From positions 1 to 32,642 of the IMG/VR virus record IMGVR_UViG_3300025810_000038: 32,642 nucleotides of DNA; one strand, 5' to 3'. Of this stretch, positions 26,564 to 32,642 are shown in pieces. The translations under genes and the position numbers were made by a program. The notes beneath the pieces are model-generated. The model had not been told where the DNA came from. It ran no database searches and worked only from the letters and a program-made list of their open reading frames with translations. The DNA comes from a virus. Every line of letters starts with the position of its first letter. Position 1 is the stretch's first letter.

Positions 26564-28996
26564 ATGGACAACGAATACAAAAATGGACAATCATCCTTTC
26601 CGGACCCATTGGCGCCAGTAGAGGAGAAGATGTCTAACGAATACGGCCTATCGTATGCGAAGGCTATGTTTGCTCAATGGATTGGTAGTGACTATCAGAA
26701 CTCTCTGTACGGGAGAAGAAACGGCGAGTTTGAGCGCTGTAGAGATTACGCACAAGGAACGCAGGACACATCAATCTATAGACAAATACTAAACTCTCTC
26801 GAGAACAACAACGGCGATGGAACATTGTTGACTCTGGATTACACACCAGTGCCTATCGTTCCTAAGTTTGTAAAGATTGTTGTAAATAAGATTCTTTCAA
26901 AAGAACCATACCCACAGATTGAGGCTATTGACCCACTCTCTAAATCAGAGAAGGACAAGAAAAAGAATGCTACAGTATTGCGTATTGAGAATCGTGATAT
27001 GATTGAAGAGGCTAAGTCGCTTGGCCTTAATGTAAAACAAGACCCATCACAACTTCCAGAGACCCCAGAGGAGACTGAGATATTCTTAGATACAAACATC
27101 AAGACGGACGCAGAAATCTCTGCACAAATTGCTACTGAGATGACATTGAAGTGGAACGACTTCAATCAATCTATCTACCGTCGTTGTGTCGAAGACTTGA
27201 CCACCCTCGGTATGGGTGTTGCTAAACGAAGCAACGACCCTAACTATGGAATCAAGGAAGAGTATGTAGACCCAAAGAAGTTTATCCACAACTACACGGA
27301 TGATCCGAACTTCACAGAACTCACTTACGCTGGACACTTTAAGTACATCACAATTATGGACTTGAAGCGTATTGCTGGTGACCAGTTCACTGAAACGCAG
27401 TATGAGGAGATTGCTAAGACGGTAATGAACAAGTACGGCAATAACCCTACACAATTCTCTACTACTGGGTATACTTACGACAGACCAGGAACCAGGTACC
27501 GTCAAGGATACGACGAGTACAAGATTGAAATCCTGGACTTTGAATACATGTCTGTTGATGACATCATCTACGAGAAGAAAGAATCAGCATACGGTAACAT
27601 TGGTTTCTATTACAAGGGTAACGAGTACAATGCACCTCAGCAATCTGTATACAACAGAGAGGCGGTGTACATGAAGAATGCAACTGTATATGGTGGTTCG
27701 TACATCACAGGCACAGAGCATATCTTCAACTACGGACCTAAGAAGAACATTCCTAAGAACGTACACGATATCTCACGTGCACGTTTATCGTACAGCATTG
27801 TCGCAACCAACATCCGTGGAATGATACCTAAGTCAATGGTATCCTCTGTTATCGGATTTGCCGACATGCTCCAGATCACACACTTGAAACTTCAACAGTC
27901 TATTGCGAAAGCAAAACCAGATGGACTCATCATTGACATTGAGGGATTAGAGAATGTACAACTTGGACGTGGTGGAGAACTACAGCCGTTAGAAATCCAG
28001 GACATCTACGAACAAACTGGTGTGTTCTATTACCGCAGTAAGAATCCAGAAGGAGGATTCCAAAACCCACCTGTTCGAGAAATCGGAAACCGTATCCGAA
28101 ATATTCAAGAACTGGTAGCGCTATACAACCACTACCTCGGAATGATTAGGGATGCTACAGGTATCAACGAGGTGATGGATGGCTCTACACCAAAAGGAGA
28201 AGCACTCGTAGGCGTGAATCAGATGGCGATGGCTGCAGGTAACAATGCGATATTCGATATTACGAATGCCGCTATGGTTCTGTACAAAAAAGTATGTGAT
28301 GATATTGTACGCTGTCTACAGGTTATTCCGCCAGAGAGTATTCTTTATAAAGTTTATACGAACGCTGTTGGTGATACCAACATGGCTGTTCTAAGTTCAT
28401 TTGACAACCTGTCCATGTACAACTTTGGCGTTATGGTTGTGACGGAGATGAACGACACAGACAAACAATACCTTGAACAAAACATTCAGATTGCACTTGG
28501 ACAAAGAGAAATTGATCTTGAAGATGCGATTGCCATTCGTCAAATCAAAGACGTTGAGCAGGCTGAAAGACTCTTGGTTGTTCGCAGAAAGAAACGAATC
28601 AAGCAGCAGCAAGAACAAGCCCAGCAGCAAGCACAAGTAACAGCGGAGGTAAATGCTCAGCAAACTCAGATGGCGGCACAGATGGAGATGCAGAAGAAAC
28701 AAATGGATGCGCAGATAGAAGCGCAGCGCATGCAATTAGAGGCACAGGTCAAAGCACAGTTGATTCAACTTGAGTACCAGTATAAGATTGAAATCGAGAA
28801 GATGAAGGGAGAGTACGGGGTAGTTGAGCAACAAATAGAAAGCGGTAATCGAATGATGGCGGACGCCGAATCAGAGAAACGCAAAGACCAACGAATAGAC
28901 AAACAAGCCTTGGCTCAAAGTAAATTGATTGCACAGCGTCAAGGGCAACGCCCACCGCTTGACCAAGACATAGTAACTAACCTAACAATATCATAA
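26564..28996 (+). CDS. Portal protein
   Basis: An 810-residue protein placed right after the large terminase and of the size of a large portal. The central part (about residues 100-650) has mixed strands and helices, including RPGTRYRQGYDEYKIEILDF, PKSMVSSVIGFADMLQITHL and RNIQELVALYNHYLGMIRDA, where the last resembles the long central helix of portals. The C-terminus is a long Gln-rich coiled coil (RIKQQQEQAQQQAQVTAEVN, MQKKQMDAQIEAQRMQLEAQ). A TTG two codons upstream is an alternative start; I prefer the ATG. It would form the dodecameric gate for DNA entry. Confidence 0.82.
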   Translation: MDNEYKNGQSSFPDPLAPVEEKMSNEYGLSYAKAMFAQWIGSDYQNSLYGRRNGEFERCRDYAQGTQDTSIYRQILNSLENNNGDGTLLTLDYTPVPIVPKFVKIVVNKILSKEPYPQIEAIDPLSKSEKDKKKNATVLRIENRDMIEEAKSLGLNVKQDPSQLPETPEETEIFLDTNIKTDAEISAQIATEMTLKWNDFNQSIYRRCVEDLTTLGMGVAKRSNDPNYGIKEEYVDPKKFIHNYTDDPNFTELTYAGHFKYITIMDLKRIAGDQFTETQYEEIAKTVMNKYGNNPTQFSTTGYTYDRPGTRYRQGYDEYKIEILDFEYMSVDDIIYEKKESAYGNIGFYYKGNEYNAPQQSVYNREAVYMKNATVYGGSYITGTEHIFNYGPKKNIPKNVHDISRARLSYSIVATNIRGMIPKSMVSSVIGFADMLQITHLKLQQSIAKAKPDGLIIDIEGLENVQLGRGGELQPLEIQDIYEQTGVFYYRSKNPEGGFQNPPVREIGNRIRNIQELVALYNHYLGMIRDATGINEVMDGSTPKGEALVGVNQMAMAAGNNAIFDITNAAMVLYKKVCDDIVRCLQVIPPESILYKVYTNAVGDTNMAVLSSFDNLSMYNFGVMVVTEMNDTDKQYLEQNIQIALGQREIDLEDAIAIRQIKDVEQAERLLVVRRKKRIKQQQEQAQQQAQVTAEVNAQQTQMAAQMEMQKKQMDAQIEAQRMQLEAQVKAQLIQLEYQYKIEIEKMKGEYGVVEQQIESGNRMMADAESEKRKDQRIDKQALAQSKLIAQRQGQRPPLDQDIVTNLTIS

Positions 28997-28999
28997 AAA

Positions 29000-29401
29000 A
29001 TGGGATGCTCATCTTGTGGATCTGGGGCTTGCGGTTGTAGCAATCCCACTAATGTAGACCTAAACAGCGCAGCGCAAGTAAACATTTGCTGCCGCAGAGG
29101 GGATACCTTTACATTGAACTCAACAGTAAAAGATACTGATGGAACAGCGATAGACTTAACGCTGTATACTTATAAAATGGAAGTAAGAGAATATGACAAT
29201 GGGCCTATTGTTATTCCAAGTACAGACATAACAATTACGGGCACCGCAGCAGGTGCTCTTAGTATTTCTATATCTGCCACCGACATGCAGGTAGATGCAG
29301 GCACTTATGTGTATGGCTTGCAGGCTACGCTTATATCAGACAGCAGTGTAGACACGTGGTTTTACGGATTGTTTGACGTAGTTCAAGACATCGTACAATA
29401 A
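29000..29401 (+). CDS. Cys-rich N-terminal, Ig-like structural protein
   Basis: A 133-residue protein that begins with an unusual Cys-rich segment (MGCSSCGSGACGCSN) and then a beta-sandwich-like domain (RRGDTFTLNSTVKDTDGTAI, GALSISISATDMQVDAGTYV, YGLQATLISDSSVDTWFYG). The second part resembles N-terminal domains of phage baseplate or fibre proteins. The start is 3 bases after the portal stop. It may attach the collagen-like protein whose gene follows by 15 bases, but this is inferred from position. Confidence 0.6.
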   Translation: MGCSSCGSGACGCSNPTNVDLNSAAQVNICCRRGDTFTLNSTVKDTDGTAIDLTLYTYKMEVREYDNGPIVIPSTDITITGTAAGALSISISATDMQVDAGTYVYGLQATLISDSSVDTWFYGLFDVVQDIVQ

Positions 29402-29416
29402 AAATAAACTAAGCAA

Positions 29417-32642
<3,226 letters not shown>

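Overview
The window looks like part of a tailed-phage genome infecting a member of the Bacteroidetes (Flavobacteriia-like). The phage assignment rests on a large terminase, a portal protein, a collagen-like fibre gene, a primase-helicase, RecE/ERF-type recombination genes and lysis genes. The host assignment rests on several TAnnTTTG boxes (the Bacteroidetes -7 promoter consensus), A-rich leaders without clear Shine-Dalgarno sites, a VirE/BT4734-like primase domain fused to a DnaB-like helicase, and a DUF5675 protein. No integrase, CRISPR array or insertion sequence was recognised.

Layout. (1) 1-1234, rightward: the end of a lysis-type cassette of small membrane proteins, closing with a lipoprotein that also has a C-terminal membrane anchor (candidate unimolecular spanin). 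(2) 1235-17910, leftward: a dense block of about 35 genes, many with overlapping stop and start codons. It holds a glycosyltransferase, RusA resolvase, primase-helicase, sulfotransferase, DnaA-domain-IV protein, FkbM methyltransferase, gamma-glutamylcyclotransferase, an SSB-tip protein, a RecE-like exonuclease with an ERF-like annealing protein, a cytosine-C5 methyltransferase, a class II glutamine amidotransferase and a GS-like amidoligase, plus many small hypothetical genes. (3) 16738-17116, inside that block: two related tRNA-like RNA elements just upstream of the amidoligase gene. (4) 17911-19057: about 1.1 kb without convincing genes. It holds a hairpin, spaced TTTAACA heptamers, a strand-biased GT/GC-rich island, a near-perfect 22-bp inverted repeat and a run of hairpins. 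(5) 19058-19674, leftward: a 54-aa holin-like protein and a DUF5675 protein. (6) 19703-32642, rightward: a SAM methyltransferase, a fibre-like protein, a 2OG-Fe(II) oxygenase, a GroES-like protein, a probable small terminase, the large terminase, the portal, a Cys-rich protein and a collagen-like protein of more than 1,000 residues that runs off the window. Two leftward genes interrupt this block: a winged-helix protein and a tiny lipoprotein.

How the genes may work together. The leftward block would replicate, recombine and modify DNA. The primase-helicase opens and primes; the DnaA-domain protein may mark an origin; the exonuclease, annealing protein, SSB-like protein and RusA handle recombination and junctions. 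The amidoligase, amidotransferase and cyclotransferase match a known family association for making or trimming amide or peptide linkages. Sulfotransferase, FkbM methyltransferase and glycosyltransferase suggest modification of a glycan. The rightward block packages DNA and builds the particle.

The most unusual items are the paired tRNA-like RNAs next to the amidoligase gene, the GT-rich island at the divergence of the two arms, and the back-to-back promoters at 19680-19698 that would yield almost leaderless mRNAs. All functions are read from sequence motifs by eye; no database or folding program was run.
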